Assembly (NCBI GenBank): GCA_029931535.1
Contig: JAQPZY010001675.1
Coordinates: forward strand, 3,810,001-3,874,000
Direction: 5' to 3'
Length of the DNA: 64,000 bases
Source of the DNA: Margaritifera margaritifera
Taxonomy: Eukaryota > Mollusca > Bivalvia > Unionida > Margaritiferidae
A model generated the notes under the pieces. The model made no database searches. It had not been told where the DNA came from and was given only the letters and a program-made list of their open reading frames with translations. Positions 14,184 to 29,200 of the stretch are shown here, piece by piece (within the stretch, counting starts at the first letter, position 1; the number at the start of each line of letters is the position of its first letter). Made by a program: the position numbers and the translations under genes.

Positions 14184-15990
14184 ATTTACAATTTATAAAA
14201 ATCACAAATGGCTAATACTACTAACATTTTTAATTGGTTAATAAAGAGTAGTCTTGGCGTCTTTTCAGGTAATTTAGCTATTTCAACTATTTCCCCTCGA
14301 GGAACTTGGAAGTCATAAATGGATGCTTCCGCAGCTGTTGAATTGCTAATGATTCTCATATAGCTTAGTACAGACCACCTCTTTTCTCGCGAGATTTATT
14401 TCTATTTTGACATCCTTTGTCCTCTCCAGCAACCACATGTGCTCATTATCTGCGCACTACGTCAAATATATGTGTTAGCTTGACAAACCCAGTTTACAAG
14501 GCTTAAAGTGTTTAGAAAATAAAATGCTTATCGAAATTTTACTTTATAAACTCTTAAACGGAAAATTGTGTTTGTTTAGTTATTGAAATCGTGGGTTATT
14601 CCGAATAAGAGGGAGTGTGGCCATTAAAGCGTGGGGATATTGTGATAACATCCGCCTGTCCGTAACCACATCTCATCCTAAACCTCTGGGTGGAAATTCA
14701 CCAAACTTGATACATAGGTTGCCCCATTCGGACCGCCTCGGCTATTTATGTGAGACAAAAACATGTATGTCGGCGCAGTAATTGACAGAAAGCTCATTCA
14801 TTTTGTTCGCCGAAAATTTCTTAGCAAAAAAGAAACCGCAATCTATTCGGACCGACCAGACCATTTCTACTAACGGATTGACCGTAGGATTGAACGAGAA
14901 GTTACGAATGAAGAAATAGTTCGATGCAATCGCAACTTTTAGGTCAATCCTTGTTTCGTAAATAGCTGAGGTGGTCCTAATGGCAACTATCGGCTTACAT
15001 TCGATGTATGATTCATAATATTGACCTCGAAATTGCGAATAAGGTTGCCCATGTGGTGACTATCTACAAGAGGGGGATACAGTGACACTTTCTAAGATTT
15101 TGTACCAAACTTTGTATATGCATTCTTAGGAAGCGGACACATAAGATTTATAACGAATTTTGGTTTACGACTCATGAGTCGGGTTTTTTTTTTTTTTTTT
15201 TTGGGGGGGGGGGGGGTGTCCATGCAATAAAAAGCGTGCGTATTTACCATGGCGAATCATGGAAGCGCCCAAGTATACTATTTATTCTCTTTATTTGAAT
15301 AAGCTGGAGAAATTGCATTTCGTGACGTCATTAGGTTATTTCAAGTTGGGCAACAAATTCGAAAGAAGTCTGTCAACCGTGATTCGATGTTGAACGTATT
15401 TCTATATAATCTGGTGACTTTGTAAAATATTTCATGTCTAGACATATCGTTGTTAAAATTATAGATCGTTTTACTTTAACTTACACGAATATGGCCTTGA
15501 CAGATCTGTATGATATATCATGACAGTAGAGGGTGATATATAAAAATTTCAAAAATCACTTATTTTGTTTAAAATCATTCATGTTTTGTGCGAAGCATTC
15601 AAATCCATGTTGGTGTTGTGCCTCCAAAATTATTGTATGTATCCGTAAAAGTTCAAACAAAAGTATGACTTACTTCAACTTGGACCCATCTAGATGACTG
15701 ATCTTTGTCCGCTAATGAAAAAGCAAATAATACAAGTAAAATAAATGTAAGATAAAACAATAAACTCCATTTTAAAACGAAATCATATGCAACGAAATAT
15801 CGGATGTTGCAAAGGACATTGCAAGTCCTTTCCACTGTTTTATATAATATTTTACCTCGGTTAGCAAGAAATTCGGATATAAAGATATTTTTTTAATTTA
15901 TTTTTTGTTTTGGGTGGGTGGGTAGAAGGCTGGGATTTGTTATTTCCGGAGTTTGCTCTAATTATAGATTTTTATTCAGGGCTGGAGATC
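14181..15990. other. No gene seen
   Basis: No convincing coding frame. The part at about 14640-15180 resembles dispersed non-coding repeats (text such as 'cctgtccgtaaccacatctcatcctaaacctctggg' in pieces) also hinted at near 16745 and 31400. A poly-T/poly-G run lies at 15185-15216. Confidence 0.4.
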
Positions 15991-15991
15991 A

Positions 15992-16102
15992 TAAAACATA
16001 GAGCTTAAGTTGAGTTTTCACTCTGAGCCAATCAAAAGTGACGTTTCAAAACATAGAGCTTAAGTTGAGTTTTCACTCTGAGCCAATCAAAAATGACGTT
16101 TC
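15992..16102. repeat. 55-bp tandem duplication
   Basis: Two nearly identical 55-bp copies, starting aaaacatagagcttaag at about 15992 and 16047, each ending in gacgtttc. The sequence just beyond (about 16136-16160) contains ctcaagttaaaactgag, partly the inverse of the unit's start. This may be one end of a MITE-like sequence. Confidence 0.85.
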
Positions 16103-16769
16103 AAACGTAAACTTATTTGTGATGGACTGACGTAAAATCTCAAGTTAAAACTGAGCTCAGAAGTTATATGATTTCAGGGTTTACACTGAACATTATGGAT
16201 CTTACCAAAGCAATTTGTATAATACTATTTTTTTTCAACGAAATCGCATTCTTATTACAATAGTTAGAAGCATATCGGACAGAAACTGTACCCATTAAAT
16301 ATGATATATTTGTATACATCTTTATGGAGTATTCCTCTAAGAGATTCCAGGTCACGCCACACGAATCTATATATGAATAGTTTGGAATTTACGGATATAT
16401 ACGGTACATCTGTAGCTTTGAGAAGTGCCCTTTCATTATCATAATAAAACAATAGATATGTGATTGATATATTTTGATATGTATCTTTTCTACACTTTTC
16501 ATTGTGTTAGAAGACAACTGCAGTTGTCACTGCACTTTTTATTTCTCATTTCTTGATGATCCAATCATCTGAATAAATAATGGAAACACATTTATTTGTC
16601 TTTCCTTTTGTTCCCTATTGTTTCCCTATTAGTGTTTACTTTTAATAATTTCGTAAATATCGTGTTCTTATTCTCTCTCTCTCTCTCTCTCTCTGTTTCT
16701 AAATTTACTGGTCATGGACCAGAAGAGCTTATGGGATGACCTGTTATCCTGTTTTCCGTCGTCTGTCCG
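16103..16769. other. No gene seen
   Basis: AT-rich, with a short (CT)n run at 16672-16694. No coding frame or RNA gene recognised. Confidence 0.5.
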
Positions 16770-17085
16770 TCCGTCAGCAAAAGTTTGTTATCGCTACTCC
16801 TCCTAAACTACTTGGTAGACTCTTGAAAACTTAACACACATTCATCCCAAGGTCTAGATTGTCGTGTATGAAAATGATGCCTCTCGGACATCCAATATGA
16901 CCGCCACAGCGACCATCTTGAAAATCTTGTTATTGCTACTCCTCCTGAACAGATAATCTTATCAACATGGGGTTTTCACTGCAAGTTCTCTTATGATGTT
17001 TAGTTGGTCCTAAATGAAAGTGGCGCCGATCTTACATCCAATATGGCCGCTACGGCGGCTGTCTTGAAAATCTTGTTATCTCTCA
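16770..17085. repeat. ~146-bp degenerate tandem repeat
   Basis: Slightly more than two copies of a ~146-bp unit. For example catccaatatgaccgcc at 16889 recurs as catccaatatggccgct at 17035, each followed by cttgaaaatcttgttat. A gtccgtccgt motif lies just upstream. The unit looks like a dispersed non-coding repeat rather than a gene. Confidence 0.75.
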
Positions 17086-19060
17086 TGAATATCGGAGATA
17101 GTTGCAACACTCGGCAGTGAAATAAACTTAAAAGATCTTATTTTGGATTCCTGGAAATTCTTTTTGGCCAGTAAAACGTTAGTCTCTTCGGAGGACTCTT
17201 GTTTATTTATATCTATGGTCCCGAAATATTTGCTATTGTTTAAATGACTGGATATCATCTAGCTTAAGATTTTCCTAAAAGACCAGAGAAAAATATGAAT
17301 TAAAACCATCGGCATCTCTATTTCAAGAAAACATTATTGTTTTTCTCTCTGTCTTTGCATCAAAATTGCATCAATCTGGTTCAAGTATAAAGCATAAAAA
17401 TCGTTTACCACCTCCCAGCACACCCGAATATGTTGCCTTGCTGTGGGAAAAATAAAATGAATATCATTGAGAATAATTACCCGCAGAATCTTAAATCAAG
17501 TTCTAAGGGATCTAATTTACATTTTAATTGTCTATGTACTTGAAATATTCCTAGCAAAGGTTATGCAAACTTTTTTTAAAAAAAATAATCTGAAATAAAG
17601 AGACCAGTTATTAGTAAACGAGATACACGATTCACGAAAAGAGACAAATACTGTAGATTTTGTGGCACGGTGCATCTGTTTGGGGGTGTCGCAATGGGAC
17701 ATATAAGATAATAAAAGAAAAACGTCGCAGAAGGCACATTTGCATAAAATCACAAAACACTCTAAACGACACTTTTTGATTAAAGCCATTTGTTGCTGAG
17801 GCGTTGCCTGATAAGTATCTACTTTCTGACCGATCGATACAAAGGACACTTTTATTGTCTAAACAGTTTGGGAGGCGGTATAGACAGACTCCTGGGTAAG
17901 GCAGATGGTGCTTGCGGCACCCCGCCCTCAACTCTTGAGAGAATTTTATCAGCATCAGAAATCCTTCTGTACCGTAGACGTGCATGTGAATCAAGCCCGT
18001 TTAAAAAAATTAAATTCCCATCGAGCTGGCTATGGTGCACATTTTTTATTTCGAGAGCGGGTGACAAATGAAAGAACAAAATTAGATTTCTGTGTCAATA
18101 CCATGTATTTTGATTGGCATAAAATCGTTAAAAATAAAGTTCTTGTTTCATTTGTTTATGTACGGCATACCATTTAGAAAAAAAGAAAAAAAAAAAAAAA
18201 GAAAAGTTAACATGTTGACATTCAAAATGTCCATGTTAATTTTTAATCTCCAGCAGTCAAAGCTCTGGCATTGTCATATATCATTACCATCGCTAGTGCA
18301 GCTGCGTGAATTTTCTTGTGATTCAAGTTTGAAACTCATACTCTAAGCAAATGATTGTGATTTTGAACTAATCGTCCTATTTATACTTCATATTATAGTG
18401 AAACCTGCCGAAAAGGATATGTCTTTATGGAGGTTACCTGTCCATCAAGTAAATTTTTAGGAATCACCTATGCAAATCATATTCTTTCATAAACCCATTT
18501 CATTTCCCTTAAGAACGCATGGAGAATATTCACCTCTTTTGGAAACGCGTGTCATCAACAGTAACGTTTCTTATGACGTAATAATGCGACATCATCACAG
18601 GAGTACACAGCCTATGATTGAATGGGACTCTTGCGTGCAATGATACTAGATAAAAATCTTGTAATTTCACAATTTAAAAAGATATTAATGAATCTCAAGT
18701 AATAAAATAACAAAACTATATTTTATCCATTTTTCACAAATAATTGTCAAAGCTCACCAGTAGGGCGCATGAATACAAAAGTAGATCCTTCCGGTGTTAT
18801 AAACTAATAACGTCTAGTTTTCTGCGTCACATGCTGTGATTTTAACCAATATAAATGCTTGTTACAAAGGTTTCGTAAAAATGTTAAATTATTTCAAATT
18901 GCAATATTGAAAACAGGTATTTATCAACTGAAATAGATACCTCTTTTCACGTCATTATTTCTTAAATATAAAACTGTTCTTTCTATTGTCCCATGCAGTG
19001 ATTATCTCACCAGCAACGTAATTTTCTCTTTCTATATGGACGACACAGGTTGACACAAAA
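17086..19060. other. No convincing gene
   Basis: Open frames of 60-120 codons lie on both strands around 17530-18080, overlapping each other. None shows a recognisable domain or a start in good context, so I call none of them a gene. A poly-A run is at about 18180-18205. Confidence 0.4.
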
Positions 19061-19063
19061 TGA

Positions 19064-19127
<64 letters not shown>

Positions 19128-19134
19128 TAGTATA

Positions 19135-19176
<42 letters not shown>

Positions 19177-19201
19177 TTTTTTATAGTATATTTTTATTAT
19201 A

Positions 19202-19261
<60 letters not shown>

Positions 19262-19262
19262 T
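19061..19262. repeat. (TTA)n trinucleotide tract
   Basis: Three long ATT/TTA blocks separated by two copies of a short tagtatatttttatt spacer. It encodes only poly-Leu, poly-Ile or poly-Tyr frames. Confidence 0.95.
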
Positions 19263-19423
19263 AAAGTGACTTTTTATTTTCAACAATAAACATTGGCTGC
19301 TATCAACTATTTTTTTGCCACAAGCAACATATCTAGATAACTAATCTGAGGCCAAGTTGTTGCTAAAAGGTGCTCGAACAGCCCGTCGGCACTGAGGTTA
19401 AAAACTCGCGAACCACCGACTAG

Positions 19424-19488
19424 TGGAGGTAGGGGTAACTTAGTCTAATGTCCCATTGTTATTTTTAACTAAGTTATCCCTACCTCCA
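19424..19488. repeat. Inverted repeat (hairpin)
   Basis: The left arm tggaggtaggggtaactta (19424-19442) is matched by a right arm taagttatccctacctcca (19470-19488) with one mismatch. The loop is about 27 bases. Confidence 0.8.
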
Positions 19489-21218
19489 CCTGTCAATGGA
19501 AATTTATTTAAATTAATATGTACTAGATTTTTGTATGCTGCTACATTTTAGTGTATGAAAGGTTGATGGTTGTTGATAGATTCAAAGATGACAGTTTTCA
19601 GGTTTCAATTTCACTAAATATCTCAAACTTTCTTCCTCAGATAGAGATTTTTGTTATATATTTCCTTTTGCTTGGTTGGTAACAATTAATTTTTCACAAT
19701 TCAGCAGGCACGTAAGATTAAAATACAGTCATACTATCTTAAATTCTCCTGATAAAAAACTTGCTTTGTCTCTGAGGAAATTTTGAGAATTTCCTCAAAT
19801 TCGAGGAACTTATCAATTTTTTCTTCAGGAATAAAAAGATTTCCAGGTGTTCAATATTAAACCTAAAGGACGAGTTTCATCCTTTCCATTATCTTAACAT
19901 CTTATAAAAATCGTGATATCGTCTGAAGTATCAAAAGAAAGATAATGTAACAGCTCAATTTGAGTAAAAAATCTGAAAAATAGTTAAACCGGGACCAGGA
20001 GATCTTCTCTATACAGAACACGTGTCTAAGAGGACAAAGTTTCGTGTCCCTTGTCTTTTATAGACAGGTCTTATTATTGTCGAGCACATGTTAGTGGGAA
20101 GCAAAACATAATGGACACTTTTTTCGCGTGGCGGCAACGGCGTCGTCAACAGTTTGCTAAAGTTTTGGTTACAGTTTTTTTCAGGCAGTGCTTTGATTGT
20201 GGGTTCCATATGCAAGCCTTGGCCTCCTTAACTTCATATTTTTTATAAATTTATGTATCATCTTCTTCCAGTAATGTCCTATCCGCCAACCGATGTATCC
20301 TTATACTTTCAAAGACTCGGTTCAGGAATATCTTATTTATTGTTAAAAGGAGGTAAATATTGGGATTAAAAATTCTTACAATGGAGTATCAATAGAGTAT
20401 AATTTTCACTCAAATCTGCATCAGATATGTCATTCGATATCACTATGGTTATTTAGTTACCCTCTAAACACATGATCAATAATCCACTTCAGTGAAAGTC
20501 AACAAACGGCACTGGGAGCTGTTGGTGTAAGCTCTCTGAGGTATTCTAAACTACCGCAGATACCCGTATATACGTATAAATGCAAATTTATGCATTTTAA
20601 AAACCTGTCCAGCCTTGCATTTAGTGACATATATTGTATCATCTTTACGTGTGAAACATGAACAGGTTCTTATAGATTCACATTGCAGCATCAGTGAAAT
20701 ATTTATTATAGTATAACTGACATAATTCCTGTAGAGCTTAGGCCCATGACAAAATTCGCTCTGGATATTAAATTCTGAGCTATGGAATAGAGCAACAGGT
20801 AGCACATCTGATGAATGTATAGGAACAGGTTGTATAATTCCAGTGGTGCGTTAGTGAGTTTGATTTTTCTCCCATTGATCTGTGTGTGCAAATTTACATT
20901 TATATAATGTGAGAACTAATATAGCATTGAAAGCTAGTTCGATTTTTAGCTATTCATAATAACTATATACAGATGACGAAGATAATAACTGATACGTTTC
21001 GATCTGTATTCTATTGCTAAGGTGACCGTTTTACATTACTTACATTGTGTGTATTGTGTTGCCGGGGGAGGGAAGGGGGCGCAATTGGACTTCGAGGTGA
21101 CATCCGGTAGATTTTGTGTTGTTTTTGTTTTGTTTTAACGGCACTTTAACATATTATCATGCCGTGGAAATGGAAGCTAAGCTTTCCCAAGTTCACATCG
21201 AAGCAGCCGACCAGGCCT
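19489..21218. other. No gene seen
   Basis: AT-rich sequence. Short open frames at about 20009-20250 and 20551-20890 have no recognisable features. The stretch 21061-21080 is a short G-rich run. Confidence 0.45.
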
Positions 21219-21290
21219 GGCTTGGGCGGGTATCGAACCCGCGACCCTTGGATTACGAGTTCGACGTTCCACTAACTGAGCTACCGCGGG
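21219..21290 (-). tRNA. tRNA-Thr(CGT)-like sequence, probably a SINE head or tRNA pseudogene
   Basis: On the minus strand it reads with an A-box-like segment (tagctcagttagtgg), an anticodon-loop-like ctcgtaa giving anticodon CGT, and a T-arm gcgggttcgatacccgc whose stem pairs perfectly. The acceptor arms do not pair (cccgcgg against ccaagcc), so a functional tRNA is unlikely. A tRNA-derived SINE head or a dead tRNA copy fits better. Confidence 0.5.
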
Positions 21291-21828
21291 AGAAGCGAGC
21301 TTTTAGTGGTTTTATAAACTGATCAAAAAGAAATAAAGGATTTCGAAAAACACACTATTATTCATGGAAATAAAAAAGTCGCCAAATTTCAAGTTAAGAA
21401 AAACTAAACATTTCTCAAACACATCAAAGACGACCTTAACTTTTGTCCAATAACGTTGGCAAGTTTTACACAGTTGCTAAAATGAAAAGTTTAACCTTGA
21501 AAACCGAAATCAGGATGAAATTTGTTTAATGATCTCTGGAATCAAGCGTTGACTGGAGCAAACTATTTTATCAGTATTATATCAGAGAATTCAGCACTGA
21601 AATTTTTAATTTTTAGTTATCATTATGTAAATAAATTTGTGGTATTTCTCTTTCACTACCTATATCATGACTTCAGCAATGAACAACTAATTTCAATACG
21701 ATTTCAGTGTGCTTTATTAGCGAGAAATTGTTTCTTGGATAAGGAAGATCGTCCCATTGACCCTTTGTTAAGCTCCGGACCTATGGTAACATTTATTTTT
21801 AGTACCGTCTAAATCGAGTCCAAAGGAA
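21291..21828. other. No convincing gene
   Basis: A 96-codon plus-strand open frame at 21522-21812 has no recognised motif and AT-rich, intergenic-like codon use. I do not call it a gene. Confidence 0.4.
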
Positions 21829-21975
21829 AACAACATAGACCCTGATCTGCCGTCGCATAATGCGCCGGCAGATCAGGGTCTATGTTGTTTGTTCTACTGA
21901 TTAATCCTTACAAACTGCATAGACCCAAATCTGCCGGCGCATTATGCAACGGCAGATCTGGGTCTATGCAGTTTG
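21829..21975. repeat. Two adjacent long palindromes sharing one core
   Basis: Palindrome 1 spans 21829-21889: arms aacaacatagaccctgatct and the exact reverse, around a core with tcgcataatgcg. Palindrome 2 spans 21911-21975: arms caaactgcatagaccc and its near reverse around a gcgcattatgc core. The two share the CATAATGC and GGCAGATC words but have different outer arms. A decayed relative is at 10496-10576. Probably a dispersed foldback or MITE family. Confidence 0.9.
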
Positions 21976-22412
21976 CAGTTGGTATTGAGTTATACGCGAG
22001 TATATACGGTATATTGTATTGAATTCTGATCCAATGAATGGAGTTGCAAGTAGTATATCCGTTGATTACAAAGAACAATTACATAGGTTGTACAGTTCCC
22101 ACGGTTCGTCAAGCTGTGTGATTTTATCTCCATTGACCTGTACAAACATGTTTACAATTATATTAATGAAAAGCCATTTCGATTTTTTTTACTACTCACA
22201 ATAATTGCATGCATGACAAAGATAATAGAAGATACAATTTTCGATTTACATCATTTGTTGAGGCGATCAGCTTTCTATTACTTACCTTGTGTATATTGAT
22301 TACCAATGGCACATTACTTGGGCATCAAGGTGTCATCCAGTAGCAGATAAGTCTTAGTTCTGTAACTGATTAAATTAAAATCGAACACGAAAAATTAAAC
22401 AATTTGCTACAG
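21976..22412. other. No gene seen
   Basis: AT-rich unique sequence with no coding frame, RNA gene or repeat recognised. Confidence 0.5.
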
Positions 22413-22956
22413 AAGTATGTTATGTTATGTTATGTTATGTTATGTTATGTTATGTTATGTTATGTTATGTTATGCATGCATGTATGTATGTATGTATGTA
22501 TGTATGTATGTATGTATGTATGTATGTATGTATGTATGTATGTATGTATGTATGTATGTATGTATGTATGTATGTATGTATGTATATATGTATGTAGGTA
22601 GGTATGTAGGTATGTATGTATGTATGCATACATGTATGTAGGTATGTATGCATGTATGTATGTATGTATGTATGCATGTATGTATGTATGCATGTATGTA
22701 TGTATGTATGCATGCATGCATGCATGTATGTAGGTATGTATGCATGTATGTATGCATGCATGTATGTATGTATGTATGTATGTATGTATGTATGTATGTA
22801 TGTATGTATGTATGTATGTATGTATGTATGTATGTATGTATGTATGCATACATATGCATGTATGTATGTATGTATGTATGTATGTATGTATGTATGTATG
22901 TATGTATGTATGTATGTATGTATGTATGTATGTATGTATGTATGTATGTATGTATG
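22413..22956. repeat. (TTATG)n then (TATG)n satellite-like tract
   Basis: About eleven TTATG pentamers (about 22417-22473) pass into about 480 bp of TATG tetramers, with scattered GCATG, TAGG and ATATG interruptions, mostly at 22580-22760 and near 22846-22858. Long HTYI or CMYV open frames on both strands come from the repeat. Confidence 0.97.
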
Positions 22957-24571
22957 CACAATCCTGGCCATATAGTGCCGTTTAAAAGTTAAGTTCCAAA
23001 GATGTGAACGTGCAACTGTTAAAATCTTTAGGAAGATATACCTTTCCAAATAAATGTAAACTTGTATTTGTACAAGATAAATGATAAATGGTAAATTTCT
23101 TAAAAAGTATACAAAACAAAAGATAAAGTTAAAAATATCAAAATATTATGTCCAAATCTGATGTATAAATCGGATTCCTTTAAAAACTTCTGCGATTTTC
23201 TCTAGTTGTATGTCATCAAAAAGCTTTTTAATAAAAAAAAAAAAAAAAAAAAAAAAACCAGGGTGGAAATCGTTACACTTGATAAGAATGTGTGCCACTG
23301 CCAGTGGACACTGACAAAGTATGCACTCAGGTCGAGATTCACGCTGTAGAGGGTATGCATGAGTCAGGTACCCCTTCCCCCTACCCCCACAAGCCCTCTT
23401 ACAAATAAAGTAAAAATCTCTATTCCCATCTATAATATTCCTACTTTACACCACACTCCTATTTGATCTATTTAGGTGGGAAAATGTGAGTGTCTGCACT
23501 CTAAATTATGTTACAATTCTGCTAGCCACGAGTTTGGCTTACGAGTTGGCTTGTGTCAAATAGGATTTTTAAATATATGTTACATTATTATACACCTACC
23601 AATTTTCTACCCAAGAAAGAGCCAGAATTTTACTGTCATTTCCTACAAGCAGGAAAACGATACTATCGTTTTCCAAACCCGTATCACCATACTCTCAAAC
23701 GAGGCTGAGACTACTTTATCCTCGAGGTTTCCTGGTGACAATAGCAGCGCCCCGAGCGATTTAATGCCAACACTAGCAGTAAACAAAGCTCTCACAGCGA
23801 CGTTAGTTAAGAAACCTTGTGTTATATGTAAAATATCTGAAAGGTCTAAACCATGTTTTTGTCACAACAACAATAAAAAAAACCATTTTTTCCTTTATTT
23901 TGAAGTAGTAAAATATTGCCAAAATGTTCGTCTGGAACAATATCATATTAGGAAATCGCGTACCAAAACATTACAGTTTTTTGTACAGTAGAACACATTT
24001 ACTGAAATTCATAAATGGTAACGTTAGTGAGTTTCACGCATAATGGATGAATTTGAAATTATAAATGAGTAATATTCTCTGCAATAAATCTGTACCATCA
24101 AGTTCCAAAAATTTCTCCAATCCTGTTGTAAATAACTGTCAAAATAATGTTGTCATTCCCGTGTCATGTTCCCATCGGAGCCTCTCACAATGCCCCGCCA
24201 GAAACAGTTCAACCGCATTCAACCTGGCCTCTGAAAGAAACTTCCAGTCATTCAATTGGTGAAAACTTCCGTGATGCAAAATTTCAGAACTGCACAATAA
24301 TTGTAAATCACATATATGAATAGTCTGCCCTCAAGCGTCGAAGAATTGACAGTGATGGGAGTCAAACTGAGCGAGCGTTGTTTCACAAACTTCATTCATA
24401 AACTAATATTCATGCGCATGTCAGCCTTTCAAAAAGTAATTGCGTTTATGCTTTAAGATGAAGTTCGTATTATAGAGGTTGAAATGTTTAGCAATTTCTT
24501 GTGTTTTTCAACTACATATAGTGATTTTATTAAATTATCTGAAAATTGAAAGGTATATAACAAAAATATCA
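22957..24571. other. No convincing gene; poly-A run
   Basis: A poly-A run lies at 23234-23258. The longest open frame, 171 codons at 23476-23991 (+), has Cys and Asn scattered without a recognisable spacing and no known domain. It could be chance or an exon of something unknown; I do not call it. Confidence 0.4.
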
Positions 24572-24728
24572 TTATCACAGTAATGCGATATGTATTGCTA
24601 GATCATGCTCGTTGTCAGCATAAAAATCCGGATCATGACTCGATGCTTCGCGTCTCGTCATGAACCGGATTTTCTAATGCTGACAACTCAACGTGATCTA
24701 GCAATCAAGATCGCGTTACTGTGATAAT
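24572..24728. repeat. ~157-bp imperfect palindrome (foldback/MITE-like)
   Basis: The outer arms ttatcacagtaatgcg (24572) and cgcgttactgtgataa (to 24727) are inverted copies. Inner matches are tgctagatca/tgatctagca, gttgtcagca/tgctgacaac and aaaatccgg/ccggatttt. The centre is gatgcttcgcgtc. The arms have mismatches and small bulges. No coding capacity. Confidence 0.9.
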
Positions 24729-26292
<1,564 letters not shown>

Positions 26293-29200
26293 CACATACA
26301 CTTTAGTTTGGTTGTTTTCAACAACGGGAAACCAAAATTAACTTCAGACCATTGCATTTGGCCAAAACATTCAAAACAACAAAAAACAATTTCCAAATGT
26401 CACAAGTCTATTGACCATGGGGGTAAAAAAGTTGGTCTGTGTATTTATCAATCTACCATAGTTAGTGAAGACGCCAAATTGTAAATTTGTATAAAAAAAT
26501 GGTGAATGAAACTTTGGTCTAACAGCACGCTAGCAGTATTGTAACATATTTAAGATCTCAAAAACACCAAATAACTGTCTGACATGGTTTTCAGAAACTA
26601 AAGCGAGAGAATTTGCTTAACTTGATACTCCGGTCATAATTTTTTTTAAAAAGAAAGAAAAAATTGGGCTTCCTAAGGTTAATTTCCTGTTAGTCGCCAT
26701 AAACGTTTGACCATATTTAACACAGGACTCCCGTTAGACCCTGAAGTGGCCCACTATACTACTCACAATCATTAAACTATTTCGTTTAAAGATGTTACGC
26801 TCTGAGAAATGTCAGATCTAACCGCTCTGAGATGATTCTACCCACACCCCTATAATGTTCACTGTATTAATCCGCACAAGAAATGTATTAACGAAAATAT
26901 ATCGTTTCATTTTTTTGTTTGAAAACAGTCATGAATTTGACAGCATCATATACAGGGGATTAATGTGTAAAAAGTCAGCGTCCTAAATTATTTCAACAGT
27001 TTGGAACTTCTTTTTATCCTTGTAGTAATACAGCCGTTAACAGCATTGGCACATAATAGGAAAATAAATCCATTCTAGTCGACGGGTTTTGCCTTAAAAG
27101 TAGACAATAAGAAGAAAATCTACGTTTTATTTAGTCGATTAAGGAAATATCTAACTTGTGAAGTGGAAACACTTTGTTTTGTCTTCGCCACTCGTGGTAA
27201 TACAACATTTCCACTTCACCCGTGAAATATTTCCATATATCTGCTAAAAAGGCGTAGATATCTTTTATTTATATAACATTTGAAGTCGCTATATGAAATT
27301 TTCCATTCAGAAAAGGGTCATCGCAAGCAGCTTTGACTACTTTATTTGCCTTTTCATTACCCTTAATACCAATGTGACTAATCCACAAACAGAATAAAGT
27401 ACTTTTTCCCCATATGTTTCTGTAAAATTAACGGGTTGTTAAATTTAAGGTTTTGCAAGACTTTCTCTGGGGAAAAGAAAATAGAAAAGATGTTGAAATT
27501 TCTTTTCGAGAGTTTTCGATGTATTTCAAAAATCTGAGTATTGCTGTAATTGCTGCTGTAAAAAATGACGGTTTTATCCGGTAACCAGCTCGAGATGGTG
27601 CCGTTGGGAGTTCCAACGGCAGCTACAACCTCTAAAATCGTCAAGTTTCAAGTCGAGACCATAAAAATTATCATCTGTCACATTTAATGCGCCGCTTCAA
27701 AGCAGAGTAGATCTATTCTACAACCCCTTGTGTACATCTTAGCGTCTGAGTTTCGGCCTGCTTCCATCAGTATCAATGCATCGATATTGACCAGTGTATC
27801 ATCATTTCTGCATACTGGCTACTTTAGTTTGTAAACTATTTTTTTAAGTTTTTATGTTGAGCTCAGCTGACGATTACATTTTCCCCACGTACACCATATC
27901 GTATTTAGAGTCACATTACTTCGTGAGTGGATGCATCTCTACGAATACCAAACCTTAACCACAAAGGTAAGTCCTTGTGACCGATATTTCACACACTGCC
28001 GACTTTGGTTAAATCTCTTATTTTAAGTACACTTCTCTGGAATTACACCGTTTTCTTCTGCCTCCGAACTTTACAAAATAAACACTGCACGCACACAGAG
28101 TAGCCCCCTTTCTTTGAAGCGAGTTTCTTCACCGTTAGCATGCGGAAATGACGCACGCCAGAAAAGTTGGAAGTTAAAGCCAAGAAAACCATCAACAATT
28201 TCTGTGTACGTATTTGAATACATATGCGTCCAAATAAATCAAAATTATGCAACAGACGTGCAATTTGATCTATAACAAATAAAAGTAAAGTTCAGTCTCT
28301 TAGACTACCCGCGTCAAATCACATTTGGTACGCAACTTGGTGAGGTGGGCCATTTTTGTCTTGTTTTGTTTGTAGATAATCGTGCAGATGAATTGAAAGT
28401 TATATGTGCTGATAACAATTCTTCTATTCCAGTGACCTACTAGATTTAACCAAACCAAAACTACGAAACTCGCTTCAAAGAAAAGGGCCTACTCTGTTCG
28501 CCACTGTGACAATTATTAGAGCGTCCTCTTTGCTAGATTTAAGATATCATATACAGGCTGTTTTTATTTCTTGAAACAAAAGATTACTTCCTTATTGCGC
28601 TGTCGGTCTTGGCTTCAGACAAAAAAAGTTTACTCTAAAAGAAGAATGCTTTACCGAGCACACACATTGTGTAACTAGGACAACCTGCCCGACAATATTG
28701 GGCTGTCTACTAATCGGACCATCCTCTGTATTTTTTGTCAAGTTGAGAAAGACACCTCGGATGTCATCGCCGCTATTGAGAACTGTATTTGAAACTACTT
28801 ATGTTTACATGGCACAATATGGCGGCTGAAAGAAACCTAGTCACAATCGGGACATTGTTGACCTTTTCTGTCGCAACATATGTGGTGCACTCCGCCGGAA
28901 GCAAATCACCAAACCTATCAAATTTATGTATATTCCTACAACAACATCTGAGGTTATTACTTACTTGACGGAAATAGCCTTGCGATGTTCCGATTGGGCT
29001 CTCTACGTGAGAAAGACACCTCGGATGCTTGAAAATGTTTGACTATAATAGCAGAATGATTTACCCGGCACGTAAGGTATGTAGAGGACACTGTTCCCGA
29101 CAAGGATCTATTTTTTTTATCAATGCTATCATGTAACCTTTCCGCTTTCTTTGCATGCGTACTTAAGGTGGTAGGGGTTAATCGACAGAATCGTGCAAAA

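Noticed and set aside
21219..21290. Functional tRNA-Thr gene
   Set aside because: The acceptor arms do not pair and the sequence continues into unrelated flanks; a SINE head or tRNA pseudogene fits better.
22460..23049. Open frames up to 194 codons of HTYI or CMYV repeats
   Set aside because: Products of the TATG satellite; open in several frames and on both strands at once.
23476..23991. 171-codon open frame on the plus strand
   Set aside because: Long for this AT-rich region, but it has no recognisable domain, no homology I recognise and no splice or start context that supports it. Could be revisited with transcript data.
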